Source: Zelopaecilomyces penicillatus
Lineage: Eukaryota; Ascomycota; Sordariomycetes; Hypocreales; Pseudodiploosporaceae
Direction: 5' to 3'
NCBI GenBank assembly: GCA_005765155.1
Contig: VCCP01000006.1
Coordinates: 3,484,501 to 3,548,500, forward strand
DNA: 64,000 bases
Part shown: positions 21,479 through 33,432 of the stretch, piece by piece
Position numbering within the stretch: position 1 is the first letter of the stretch
How the letters are laid out: each line of letters opens with the position of its first letter
The notes under the pieces: generated by a model
Seen by the model: the letters and a program-made list of their open reading frames with translations, nothing else
Told to the model about the DNA's origin: nothing
Databases searched by the model: none
Position numbers and translations under genes: made by a program

Positions 21479-22177
21479 TTGGAAACGTTGGACCAATTAA
21501 TTGTATAATCAGGTTTGACGACTAGCTTATACAACTGGTTCGTTTCGACCCTCAGTAATTCCAGATCACTGTGGCTGTAGCGAGTGCTGATTGCGTGCGC
21601 TCCAGTAGAAGGCGGAGGGCAGAATGTTGGATCCGTTTCGACTGTCTTGATGTGCGGCGTTATGCAGTACCAAACTGCCAATTGAGAAATCTGAACTGTG
21701 TAAATGTATGAGGTAGATGATAACCGGAATCCTGAGGCGATTTTTTTAGACCCCCAATACTGATGAGATCATCGTCACTTGGTCAACGTTTCCCAGTTGG
21801 GATGTGCTCAGATCTCCACCATAACCCTAACCCAGCTTACGTTGCACCCTCAGCATGTAATCACTGTGAGTCTATAACCCTGGCTTAACAGGTAGCCAAC
21901 CCTGGCAGTTTGTAAAGATAGGAATTATAAGCACTACAAAGAAACAGCACGACCAAAGGTGTGATTTGAGCCAGAGTTCAATCGCCACAACAGAAACCGA
22001 ATTAAGAGTTCATATATAACAGAAATTTAGTATTAGAATATAAAAGGTCAACCTAGACCGTCCGTCCATCATCTCCTCATAATTATCATCTCCTCATAAT
22101 TACATGCTTGTCCAAAGTTTCCATTCATTCTTTTTTTCAACACATTCCATTGCCCATTACTGACTATGTGGCCATTT
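21479..22177. other. Intergenic upstream of the SDR gene
   Basis: Promoter region of the SDR gene and 3' region of the beta-helix gene. A 17-base tandem duplication (ATCATCTCCTCATAATT) lies at 22068-22101, in the presumed 3' UTR of the beta-helix gene. No other gene is seen. Confidence 0.5.
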
Positions 22178-23221
22178 TTACTGGTTCTTGCAAATATCTG
22201 CTGGGGTGGCGCACTCGTTGTTTTTGATCTTGTTATTGCCTTTAGTGAAGAGAAGGATATCCTGTTCATTGTTCTTAAGTTCGTTGTGTACCACCACATT
22301 GCCCTTGGCAACGTTGGCACCATCGTCATAAATCACGATACCAGCGGCGATGCTTGTGGCGTTACCCTGGTCGTTGATGCCCGAGATATAGTTGTTGGCC
22401 ACGCGGCTGTTAGTTGCGCCGCCAATCATGATACCATGACCAAATCCACCGCAGTATGGGTTTGTGTTAGTGATCTTGTTGTGCGTGACTCTGGCGCCGT
22501 TGACACTGGGATCGATCGAGGCTCCAAAGCAGCAGTTTGAAACTTTATTGTGTCCCACATCAGCGCCGTTGGTTTGGATGCAGAGGCCGAAGACATAGTC
22601 GGAGATGGTGTTCTGGGTGACTGTGACATCGGACTGATCGTCCATGCAGATGCCAATGAAGAGCAGGCTCGAAGTCTTTGCAACGTTTCGCGTGATGAGA
22701 GTGCTTTGGGAACCGACAGTAAGGACGCCATATGCGGTACCATCGGAGACGGTGTTGCCTCGAACTTCGGCATTGATGGCACCAACAACAGCAATGTTGA
22801 TACCTTGAAATCCCTCGACCTGGAAGCCTTCGACTGTGACATCCCTGACATATTGATTCACCGAGGTAACCTTTCTGTGCTCCTGCTTAAATTTGGCAAG
22901 ATTGACTTTGGGTCCAATGATGCAGATGCCGGCGACAGTATCCGGCCCGGCTAGACCAACACATTTGTTCGGCTTGACTGGGGGAGTTGTAGGCGGCACA
23001 ATGATGGCACCCTTCTTGCCAACAAGGTGAATGCCGTTCTTAGAAATGGTCAGCTGCTCCCGGTAGGTGCCAGCTTCCACAACAATGCGCTCGCCAGGTC
23101 TGGCTGCATCAATGGCCTTTTGGATGCATCCTCCCTTCTTGACAACCCTTCCGCCGCTGCCGTAGGTGGCACTGGCGAGATCAAAGAGAGCTATGACGCA
23201 GAGAAGTGCGATGCTCTTCAT
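22178..23221 (-). CDS. Secreted parallel beta-helix protein
   Basis: Starting at ATG 23221 (in-frame upstream codons would bury the signal), the product of about 347 residues begins with a typical signal peptide (MKSIALLCVIALFDLASA). The mature protein opens with IQKAIDAARPGERIVVEAGTY, the usual entry into right-handed beta-helix proteins of the pectate-lyase/NosD type. Regularly spaced Asn/Val/Gly-rich rungs follow (for example RDVTVEGFQV, ADVGHNKVSN, SRVANNYISG). This fold serves polysaccharide lyases, hydrolases and epimerases. I could not pick out a catalytic triad, so the substrate is unknown. It has no introns. The link with the lipid genes is by position only. Confidence 0.85.
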   Translation of the reverse strand: MKSIALLCVIALFDLASATYGSGGRVVKKGGCIQKAIDAARPGERIVVEAGTYREQLTISKNGIHLVGKKGAIIVPPTTPPVKPNKCVGLAGPDTVAGICIIGPKVNLAKFKQEHRKVTSVNQYVRDVTVEGFQVEGFQGINIAVVGAINAEVRGNTVSDGTAYGVLTVGSQSTLITRNVAKTSSLLFIGICMDDQSDVTVTQNTISDYVFGLCIQTNGADVGHNKVSNCCFGASIDPSVNGARVTHNKITNTNPYCGGFGHGIMIGGATNSRVANNYISGINDQGNATSIAAGIVIYDDGANVAKGNVVVHNELKNNEQDILLFTKGNNKIKNNECATPADICKNQ

Positions 23222-26200
23222 CTTGAATCGAGTAAGAATGTCGTAATAACTGATGGAGGGCAACAAGATCATACAATTCTCCTTGGATGGTGAGTTGATA
23301 TTCGAGATAGACTGCAGCGGGATATTGACCTTTTATCCTTTTCGTTGAGCACACATGTTTCCAGACTGTGTTAAGTTGATAAAGCCAACACATACAGTAC
23401 ACATTTTTGTGATATGCCATATTACATCGGCATGTCGTGTGGTGAAAAGCAATATGCAGAGCCGTGGCTTTCTGTTAGTCGCAGAGAGGGTAGAAGCACC
23501 GCCACGTACTTTCAGCCGCACAGAAACAGTTGTGAGTCCTCGACGTCACCAACCGACATTCTGTCAATAGTCAGCATTGTGATTGGTAAGTAATTGGGAT
23601 TGAAGCCTCACAATGGGCAATGATATTAATGCGACTCTTGCAATAAATTATGCTAGCTTATGTCGCTCTCCGTACGCCTCGCGCCATTCTTGATTCATCT
23701 TCCACTCATGGACTTGTATGCGGTGTACTGGACTGGCACTAGTATATTGAGCGGGCTGTAATAAACAGGTAGCTGTTAATAAAGGCTTGCAGAAGCAATT
23801 GGGCTGAATTGGGCAGCCAGATCAGTCTCATAGTGGGATATATCTTTGCTGGTCGTGGCTCCCCCCCTGGGCGTCAGACTTAAGCATACATATCGAGACA
23901 ACGGCGCCGCCACTTTGACTAGCAGCCCGGTAGCGGATGAGAATGCATCTTTTCCGCGATGAAAAACAAGAGTGGCAACTTGTCCCAAATACGAGATCCT
24001 TCAGCCCTAACTTTAAATGCAATCCGGTCATTGGCTGGGCAATACCGGTGGCGCTCAGTTACCCGACTTCTCCGGACCTCCTGTCAACCAGTATCCCTAA
24101 AAGAGAGATGGCTTGAAATATGCCCAGATGGTCCCAGCAGCAGGGTTGTGGCTTGTCGGCGCTATTGGGGTCGAGATGTCGGCGGTCGAAAGCATCTGTA
24201 CTATTGAGCATTCCTACCGACCACTAATCTCCACCTTATCAGGATCGAGATCTGTCATTTTTTCATATAGTAGTTACAAAGATTAATTGCTTAATATGAA
24301 TACTATCAACCCAATATTCCATCAGATGGATCCGACTAAATACTTATTTGAGAGAAACCTAGGTTCTCCTAAAGCTGAACATGTCTAACCAATTCCATTG
24401 CATTATGCATTCCTGGCCCGGATTCTATACTAATCTATATTTCTTCAGTTAGGTGTATCAAGGCATCATCCTGTGGAATTAATAACCGCTTAGCAGGCAG
24501 GCAATGTAGATAATATATTAAAGTCTAGATGTAGAAAGTGAGGGGCTATTGGAACAACACACAACACACAGTGGTGTACGTCCAACTCAGAGCTACCTAC
24601 GATGATCTTGTCACTAATGGCTGTGGCGCCTATTTGGGTCCCATAGCTCAGCTGCATCCAATACTGCAAGTTGGTAATCACGCCACACCAGGTCAAATGT
24701 GGTGGGATGTGGGAGCCAAAACGTAACGGGTATTTCTAATATGAAGCTCGCAATATGACTGACTGGTAAGCCAAAATATTCACAACCATGAAGTACAGTA
24801 AAATACATTGTATATAATAATGGGAATCTGTTTTATATTATAGTATGCCTGAAGCTGTATCAAGACAGAGGTCCCTGAGAAACTCGCAGGTATGAAAGTC
24901 ACTTGTCAAAGAACGTAGGCATAAAACAATACTGGGCACAATGGCTTGAAAAAGAAAGTCTATTGACCTGATGCGGCACACAGTAGTTCAAGACAGTTTA
25001 GATTCATTTTCCAACCTGTATTGCTAGTGTTCAGCTCTAATTACCAGATTCAGCTTTCATCTGCCGTCTACCCGGGCTTGACCAGTCAGAAAAGGTATTA
25101 TCAACATTGATGCCGCTTTGCCAGCTCCTCTCATCAACTGCAATCTCTCTGAGTCGAGGTTATAGTCTACCCTAACGCGATGGAGAACTAAAAGAAAATG
25201 GATCACCACTGACATGTACACACAGACGTATGTAGGCACAATAGATTCCGTTATACGGATGGAAGTACTATGCAAGACTTTTATGCCTTAAATAGAGTAT
25301 ACAGATAATGTATTAGTAATTTAATGGTTATGATCTGCGAGTTTTGCCAAGCATTTATATTGTGATGTGATGTACTCTGTATTATATATGAGTTCAAGAA
25401 TTTGAAGCCGCTTTAAATTTAAAGACAATATAAAGTATTTATACTAGGCTTAACCATGCTAGATTTCTCAATTAAGAAAAATGGCTTTATCTTGATTACT
25501 CAATATCCATCTTTTCGTGTATGGCTGGATGGCGCTTGAACTTTCAATGCATATTATCAGATTGTATAGCATGCATTGTATATAACAGCGAGGATCTACG
25601 GTCGACTTACTTAAAACATGAGATATTATTTATATTATCGTTGCATGCGCAAAGAAGATGAGAGTGATCATGCCGCTTGATACGTCAGAGCGTTCTTCTC
25701 ACTTCAATAAACATCATTGTAGCTTCAACTTGCGAATTAGGTCCTTCCTGCAATATTTCTCTGAAAGAAATACAGCCGTACAAGCCGTTTGCTGACTGAT
25801 CTGGGTTGGCCGTTATTCTCCCGTATTGCCTGGGTTGAGGGACGGCGCAATGGTTCATAGCAGTGAACTGTAGCCGAGGCATGTTAAGTCATCGCGCCCT
25901 TTGAAGCGGGGGCTTTGTGAATGTGGTGAATGCGGAGTTTACCTGTCGGCCGGAGATATTGTGGAGATCTGAAGTCAATTCTGCCGATCCCCCACATACA
26001 AACCCATCAGCTGAAAGCATCTCACACTTGGCCTCACAAGTAAATATAAAGTAATGCAAATACATCGGAACTGTTCAGTGGTGATGTGAAGTCTACTTTT
26101 AGCTTCCAAAAATGTCACAAAATGTCGCCTTTCGGCAGAATACTGAGCTTGGATGGTCTCGAGATGCGGAGATGTGGTCTGGTGACTTCGTCGACATTCT

Positions 26201-26439
26201 CCGTTTGTGTTCATCGTCTCGTGAATTGATAACGCGCTACACCAACCTTGTGCAAGCATGGATGCCTCATTTACGCGAAGCGGGGAGCGGGCTCGCATCC
26301 ATGCGCGATGAAAACATTCTGCCTTGTGTGAGCGAGCAATACGAACGAATGACTACTCATCCAATCTCCAACCTGACAAACCTCGGTCTGGGTTTTCTGC
26401 GTCAGACAAGCCGGAGAGAACGCACAACTGTTTGAAGCC
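23222..26439. other. Long intergenic stretch
   Basis: About 3.2 kb with only short, mutually overlapping ORFs that show no signal peptide, family motif or consistent splicing. The ORF at 26112-26435 ends four bases before the esterase ATG and is more likely 5' leader. I see no tRNA or repeat structure. Confidence 0.5.
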
Positions 26440-28275
26440 ATGAAGTTCATCTCTCATGTCACAATTGCCGTAGTTTGGCTGCTAGGTAGCGGCGTCGCTG
26501 TCGCAAATCCCTCTGTGGTTCATTCTAAGCATGGCGTGACATATCGCGGCATCCATCGCAATGGGATTGAGGTCTTTCTAGGCGTCCCCTACGGCCAGGA
26601 TACGGGCGGCGCCAATCGCTTCAAGCCGCCTCGTCCTCACATCTTGCCGCGTGGAAGCATCATCCACGCAACGTCAAATGGGCCGGCTTGTCCCCAGCAA
26701 GTGGGATCAGACCCGCGAGGTATCACCGGAATTTCGGAGGACTGCCTCAATCTTAATATTGCAAGGCCAAAGGATACTGGATACAAAGGCAAGTTGCCAG
26801 TCATGGTCTACATATTTGGTGGCGGGTTCTGGGCTGGGTCCAATTCGGACCCCAGGAGTAGACCGGACAGCCTGGTACTTGAATCCATTAAGAATGGCTT
26901 ACCTGTCATTCATGTGGCCATAAACCATCGCCTCGGAGGTAAGTGAATATTACTTTCTGTTAAGAATCGAGCGAATTGGTCCTCTGGGTGTATGGTTGAC
27001 TGGCTGGGTATAGTGTTTGGATTTGCAAAATCTCATGCGCTCAATTCCGAGGGTTCCGAGAATGCTGGCATGCGAGACCAGCGTCTTGCGCTCGAGTGGA
27101 TTCGCGACAACATCGCACAGTTTGGTGGTGCTTCGGATAAGATTACTGTCTATGGACAGTCCTCTGGAGGTATGACCCCGCGACTTTATTCGCGCTCATA
27201 ACCATCAATGATGGCATTTTGCGGACAGGGTTTAACTTGAGTAACAGGCATGGCCATCGGAGTTCAGGTGATGGCGTACGGTGCCGCCAAGCCAGCGCCT
27301 TTCCATCAAGTCATTTGTGAGAGTCAAGTGCTTGAACCTGGAATCACGTCAAATTTCACAATCAATGCCATGAAAGCTCTAGTGGACAACATAGGGTGCA
27401 ACAAGACAGACCTCCATTCACCAGCCGCACTAGAATGCCTTCGCAAAACCGACATGGGCGCTCTGTTAAATGCGTCAATCGCCACATATCGGGATGACGT
27501 AAACCTTGGCGACATCTGGCTACCAACAGTAGATGGAGATTTTCTACCTGCTCCGCCATCTCAGCTCATCAAAGAAGGCAGAGTAGCTAAAGTAACAATG
27601 GCTATGGGATGGTGCCAGGATGATACTACTCGGTTTGTTGACCCCAAGATTAAGACCGATGCCGATACAAGAAGCTACATCGGGGATTATGCTCCCGGCA
27701 TCAGCACCAACAACCTGGACAAGATTCTCTCCCTTTACCACATCTCCGAATTCCCAGAGAACAAAGCAACGGGCTTATCGGGCGAATTCTACCGAACGGG
27801 AAGAATTCTTCGAGATATACTCATGACTTGTCAGCCCTTTTACTACGCCAAGCACCTCAATGCGGCAGGTAGCAAAGTGTATTTATACGATTGGAATCAG
27901 ACGATATACGATCCGGCGCTTGGAGTCTTTCACGGAGCTGACTTGCCTTATGTCTTTGGAAATCTCTCCCAGTTCAACCGAAGCGGGGTCAATCCAACAC
28001 CAGCGGACTATACACTGGCGACGAGAGCATCGAGAAGCTGGTCGACATTTGCTAACCTAGGGAAGTTTAGCCAAGATGGACACGATGCCTTTAAGAGATG
28101 GGAGGGTGCATTCAGTAGCCCACATGATATTCGCATATTTGTTGCTGGCGGTCCAACAGAAGGAATGTCCTCCATTGATGGTTCTGGGGCACTTCCTGCC
28201 ATGAGTGTGCAGAAGCTGAGAGATAGATGCACTTTTCTCAATTCGCCTAATCTCATTAAAGAACTGGCATATTAG
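26440..28275 (+). CDS. Secreted type-B carboxylesterase/lipase
   Basis: Alpha/beta-hydrolase of the carboxylesterase type-B family, which splits ester bonds outside the cell. Three exons: 26440-26938, 27014-27169 and 27248-28275. The introns (75 and 78 nt, GTAAGT/TATAG and GTATGA/ACAG) restore the conserved texts NHRLGVFGF and GQSSGGMAIG. A signal peptide covers residues 1-22. The early EDCLNLN motif and the oxyanion-hole run YIFGGGFWAG are present. The nucleophile is the first Ser of GQSSGG (family GESAGG), the acid is probably Asp in the CQDDTT segment where most members have Glu, and the His is in GVFHGADLPYVFG. All three triad positions are filled, so it should be active. Substrate unknown. 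No neighbour clearly shares a pathway. Confidence 0.92.
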
Positions 28276-30938
28276 ATAGTGCATCAAGTGAATTGTTCAA
28301 TTTTGATCATACCCGTCACGCCACGTTGCGCTCTGGGCCTTTTGTCATGAGATGGCTAAAACGTGCTTGAGAAAGCCCCATGACATTCATCTCTTCCACA
28401 ACTATGTGATTTTGCTGCTCCATTTCAGGTCTAAGAGCTAAAATACGGTCATTTGATATGTCAATAGCTGCCATGTTCACCCTAACCGTGAATCAGCCTC
28501 TGGCTGCCCAATGATGTGCTGTCAATGAGATGGGGAAATTGGAGGTTGCTGACGCAAGGGCTGACTCGACACTCCTATCCCCCCATTTTCTCCCATTCCT
28601 TCTTCTTCGCACAACACAACGCAGCCTCTATCTGCGCGCTCATCACTAATAATTCGTCGCCTGTCCAATGAACATGCCCAACAACTCCAGATTGAGAAGT
28701 TTGTTGGCTAGGGATCGAGGAAATGAGTGTGTGTTTGGTCGCCTACAGCGACGAGACAAGAGTCATCTACAGTTTCTTAAAAGAGGGTTTGAGGTACCGA
28801 GATGTGTAGTATGGCCTCTTGATGCATTGGTTCCGTAAACATAATTTGAAGCTTACTTCCAGAACAAATGTAATGATGCATTGTCAGGTAGCGGAATGAA
28901 GGAACCAAACGATGGCATAACAAAAGATACAGGAATTAGTATAGAAGTGACATAGGTGCTGACTATTGCTATGGCTCTCTTAACACTACTGCAATTTGTT
29001 GATGGCAGGGTTCAATGATGAAGACAAGCTTAGCACTGCATCTACTGTAAGCCGTGCTTGCAACGGACATCGGTCTTTTCAGCATTTTCAGAAGATTCTC
29101 ACGGCTGAAATAAGATCAAATGATCATTTCATAACACATAATCTTACTAGAGTAATTACGGCAATACTGATAGCCTTGTGAAACTGACACGAACCTCCCA
29201 ATATATAAAACGCCAACGCAGGTAGCCAATGGCTTAAACGTGGGCTGGACCAAATACTCTAGAACCAAAACATTTGACAAGGTTTTAAAGTTGTTATAAG
29301 GTTGAAGAAACGGGGGATGACATCATTTCGGTTACAGTCACTGAGACTACATATGGTGGCCGTAGGCGTCACGGGCCGCTTCGGCTCGCCCCCTGACCAC
29401 GAGCTCCTCAGTTTCACGAGCAAATTGAAACTCACACCACACCCATCGCTTGGACTCAGATAATAATAACCTATTAAGTAGTAGGCTCCTTGACTGGCGG
29501 GGAATCATCCCCTTGCAAAGCAAGCGGGTCGTCTTAGTATGAGTTCGCGAGTCAGTCGATATGGTACCTAGTCATGCCAGAGCTGATGATCTCATTTCAA
29601 GGATCCTTCATATACCTATCGTTACGCCGATCTTTCTTTTCGGCTATACGCTAATGACGGAAACAGCGGATAAAGCTCAAAAGGGAAGCATCCTTCTTCA
29701 GCCACCACCAAAGTGACTACAACGTACATGGGGGCGAAAGACTATGAATCATTTGGTGTCATTATCTGCAAGGATGTTGCACTATAACATGCATCGAGTA
29801 TTAGATCTCAAGGCTAGCCATTAACGGCCAGTTTACTCACCTATTCCTACTACCCCAGTGCTTGAATACGCTTAAATCCTTCGCTACGACCTCCCTGATA
29901 TGCATCATTTTTTTGAAGCGAACCTTGAGAGACATGGACAAATGCCTGTTTCATGTATGTATTGAACCCTCGGTCCAAATGTCGACGGTAAGTTCCATAA
30001 ACAGGATTTGCGCCTACACCACGAGAACATTATCCGGCCATCAAACGTCACAACAGGATACAAGGGATTTTTCCAACGCAACATCAGCAAACACTTAAAC
30101 ACTGGGGTTTATTGTACCGCCATGATTGAGAAAACGAGATTGGAATGCATGAAGATAAAATACGCACGATTAAATCGCGTACGAAGATCCTGTAAACGTC
30201 ATTACTGTAGCAATGCAACATTATTGAGTCAAGTGAGTCCAGCTGATGACGAGTTTGAGAACAGGAAAATACGTATTCAGTAGTTAGAGTGCCATGGACG
30301 CGTGTAGTTAGCTTTAATCGCTAAATCTTGTGCGGAAGTATAGGCTACAGGTTGATGCTGTAGTACTTTCCATCCCGTGCTCGCAGATCGAGCTCTTTTT
30401 CGGCTACTTACCTGGCCTGGAGCTTGCCCGCGACACGATCGGCACTCCAGCCTCATGAAAAACAGTATATAGGATTCGTGCAGCGACGCGTGGACGCCAG
30501 GTGGCAGGACTCCTGCAAGGGCGTGCATTGTGCATCCACGGTACTTGTTACCCCACGCCTCTCTACCATCATGTGGGAGAGTAATACTGCGGAACAACGG
30601 AAGCAGCATAGATCTTGCAGAGACTAGATCTATGTTTCATCGCAGTTCGTGGCTGGAAAGAAGCTTTTACAGAATCCTTTGTCGGTCCTCCGGACCGTAA
30701 GACACGCCACTGATGAATGCAGGACTAGCATCTGTCACCCTATGATCATCAAAGCTACAACCCAGCGGCACGTCCCTCATTGGGAAGAATGGGGGTGCTT
30801 GGTCAACAAAATTAACATTTACATAGAATAAGAAAGCCTCGTAGGGGAAACGATATTGAATCATTGACATTTTGATGTTCATTTAAATATTATACAGTTG
30901 CTAGTGTGACAATTTCGCTGAGATGCGTGGCCAGTAAT
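28276..30938. other. Long intergenic stretch
   Basis: About 2.7 kb without a supportable gene. The ORFs present are short and lack motifs. No tRNA-like cloverleaf, repeat array or transposon end was recognised. Confidence 0.5.
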
Positions 30939-32276
30939 TCAAGAATGTCCTTGGACAGCTTGCGGCAGGTACATTTCTTCCAAATAACGCTCCTCCTCCT
31001 CCGTTAACTTCTTTCCCAGAGCTTCTAGAGCATCGTCCATGCGCTCGACAGAGCTAAAGCCTATAATGGGGGCCGTCACTCTCCGATTAAGCCAGGCCAG
31101 ACTGACATGGCTCATTGGCCATTTTCGTTTGTGAGCAATTTCCTCTACCCTTGAGATGATGATAGAATTATCACGGTCGCCACCTTCATATATTGAGCCA
31201 TTGGCGCTAAATGAGGACCTAAGAGATGACGTCTCTTGAGATAAACTGCGTGCGAGTCTACCAGATGCGAGAGGAGCCCACTGGAGAGACTGCGTGTCAG
31301 AAAAAGTGATCAATGGGAAAGGATGGTGTAGTGAATAATGTACCGGAATGAGGCCAACTCCATTATGCCGGCAGTATTTGTTCATTTCTCTCTCCTCCTC
31401 GCGATATATCAGGTTATAGTGGTTTTGCATGGAAATAAACTTTGTTAAACCTTTTCTCTCTGCAACATTTTGTAACATTGCAAACTGGTATGTCCACATA
31501 GAGCTCGCGCCTATATATCGAACCATTCCTGCCTTGACGAGATCATGCAAAGCACTCATTGTCTCTTCTGGAGGGACTGTAGGATCGAATCGGTGAATTT
31601 GAAGCACATCAATGTAATGAGTGTTGAGTCGTTCCAGCGACGCCTCGACAGAATTGAAGATGGCACTCCTAGATAATCCTGCAAAATATCAGTCATCAAT
31701 TCCGAGTTATAGAGGTTATGACACAAAAATTATACCCCAGTGATTAACGTAGTCTTTACTCCTATCTGCTAGGTCATGATGCATCGTGACACCGGATCCA
31801 GGATCGTAGTTTTCTGAGTCACATATGACGCGATAACATTTTGTCATAATCACCACTTTGCTTCGCGGAATGTTATATGTACGAAGGGCTTTCCCCATGA
31901 TGCGCTCAGACTGGCCATTTGAGTATACATTGGCAGTATCCCACTTCAAACCGATCAGAATTGTGTAGCTATAGCTGGAAGCGACATACAGTATTGATCC
32001 CTCGATCATAAGCGGCCTTCAGCAACGGCAAGGACTTCCATGACATCAGCTTTGCTTTCAACGTATAGCATTAATAGTGGGAATACTACTCACCTTTTCT
32101 TCATTGAGTACCCATGGAAACCATCTTGAACTGCCCATGTGGAGACCGCCTAATATTGGATTTGACACACGCAGTCCGCAGTTTCCGAGCCTGCGATAGT
32201 CAGCTCGTGTACGGGCAAGAGAATCACGCAGAGATTCCGGCACCCGGAGAAGCTTCTCAAGAGAAGTTTTAGACAT
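30939..32276 (-). CDS. Aldo-keto reductase (aryl-alcohol-dehydrogenase type)
   Basis: NADPH-dependent aldo-keto reductase similar to the yeast AAD / fungal AKR9 group, which reduces aldehydes and ketones. Five exons on the minus strand: 32276-32094, 32034-31990, 31943-31736, 31678-31344 and 31280-30939, with introns of 59, 46, 57 and 63 nt. Each join restores family text (NEEK/SLPLLKAAYDRG, GINT/WDTANVYSNG, NHWG/LSRSAIFNS, GLIP/WAPLASGRLA). The start ATG 32276 follows from family length. The catalytic tetrad is complete: Asp in WDTANVY, Tyr in the same motif, Lys in VVIMTK and His in LQIHRFD. The C-terminal NADPH-binding region (APIIGFSSVERM) is present. AKRs often occur as tailoring enzymes in fungal metabolite clusters. 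Whether it works with the neighbouring diiron enzyme or the NRPS is unknown. Confidence 0.92.
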
Positions 32277-33432
32277 GTTCCTCAATGTAAACGCCTTGGT
32301 AGCCAAATTGGAATTTTTTCTGTTGACCAGTGAAAAAGGAGTTTGCAGCACAAGGTGTATTACGAGCCAATGTTTTTACACCATTGGGGTGTCAGGATTT
32401 TGGATAACAAGGGGGTGAATAAGGCACAGTAGATGAACGATCAAAGAAAAATGCCTGTGCGTATCACTATTCTTAGTGGGTGTGTATCTATTGGACATGG
32501 GTTCAACCACCTTAACGGCTTGCGTCAGATCCATCGTGTGGGGCCAAGCTAGCATTGCAACGGTTGTGAGCAAGGGGGGGGGGTGAAACTACTCCTTTTG
32601 CCCACATAACGTAGTACAATCCCATATATGCTCCGTAGTAAGTTGTTTCCACACTTCAGCAGTTACTCAAAATGTTACGTATGCATGTGTTCGAGATCAC
32701 AACAGGCAAGTGCCTGCTTACCAGTTTCAGCTTGGTAGGTATTGCGGACGACAGTCAACCGAGGCCCGGGTGGCGCAGCATCAGTGTCTAAGACCAAGAC
32801 GTCGGATAACCAGAGGAACAAGAAAAAATGGGTTGTGCTTGTCAGAATTTTATCAGACAATATACCTGGTGTATAGGTTAAGCCCCTGTCAGGAATGCAC
32901 GGATAATAAGCAAACAATTCCATGCTATGAATTGAAGAAGGCAAAAGACAATTGCTAGTGTGTCCAGGGTGGTAACATAAAAGGATGTTAACTAAACTTT
33001 CAAGAGCTACAATAATGGTTTTCTAATAATGCAAATAGGGGATAAATTGCTAACATAATTCACATTGTAGTCACTCAGAAAAGTCAAACTGCCTCGAATA
33101 AAGCCTCCCACACTTGAAAACATCATGCCAATATTCTCAGTAACGGCTCTGACAAATGGGAAACGGCCATCTCGACTCCTGTTATTACAGCCCAGAGATG
33201 TTGAAAATGCCACTTTAGTTGAAGTTCGTCTCAATCATCTGCTTCCCAGTCAAACCTATCTACCGCTTTTGTCAAGCATAGCCAATTTTGTCTATTTCGT
33301 CTCTCTAATGTCTTGCTATTGCTGTTGTTGTTGCGTATGCCTAGTCGCTTTGATGATTTGGGTTCATTACCCTGCTCACAGACGATCTCCGTTTCATTGT
33401 AAAACTACTCCAGAACTATTTTTACTCTAATA
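32277..33432. other. Intergenic between the AKR and diiron-enzyme genes
   Basis: Holds the AKR promoter and the 3' end of the next gene. There is a poly-G run near 32574-32583 and a short TGT/TGC-type simple repeat near 33312-33335. No gene is supported. Confidence 0.5.

Noticed and set aside
22166..23293. Several plus-strand ORFs over the beta-helix gene
   Set aside because: They are mirror frames of the repetitive beta-helix coding sequence and show no motif of their own.
26112..26435. A 107-residue ORF ending just before the esterase start
   Set aside because: It has no signal peptide or family motif and overlaps an ORF on the other strand. The position fits the esterase 5' leader better.
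29338..29400. GC-rich stretch that might be an RNA gene
   Set aside because: Only a four-base stem can be drawn, with no cloverleaf or tRNA promoter boxes.
33125..33430. An ORF with a run of cysteines (SCYCCCCCVC)
   Set aside because: The cysteines come from a TGT/TGC simple repeat. There is no secretion signal and no conserved pattern.
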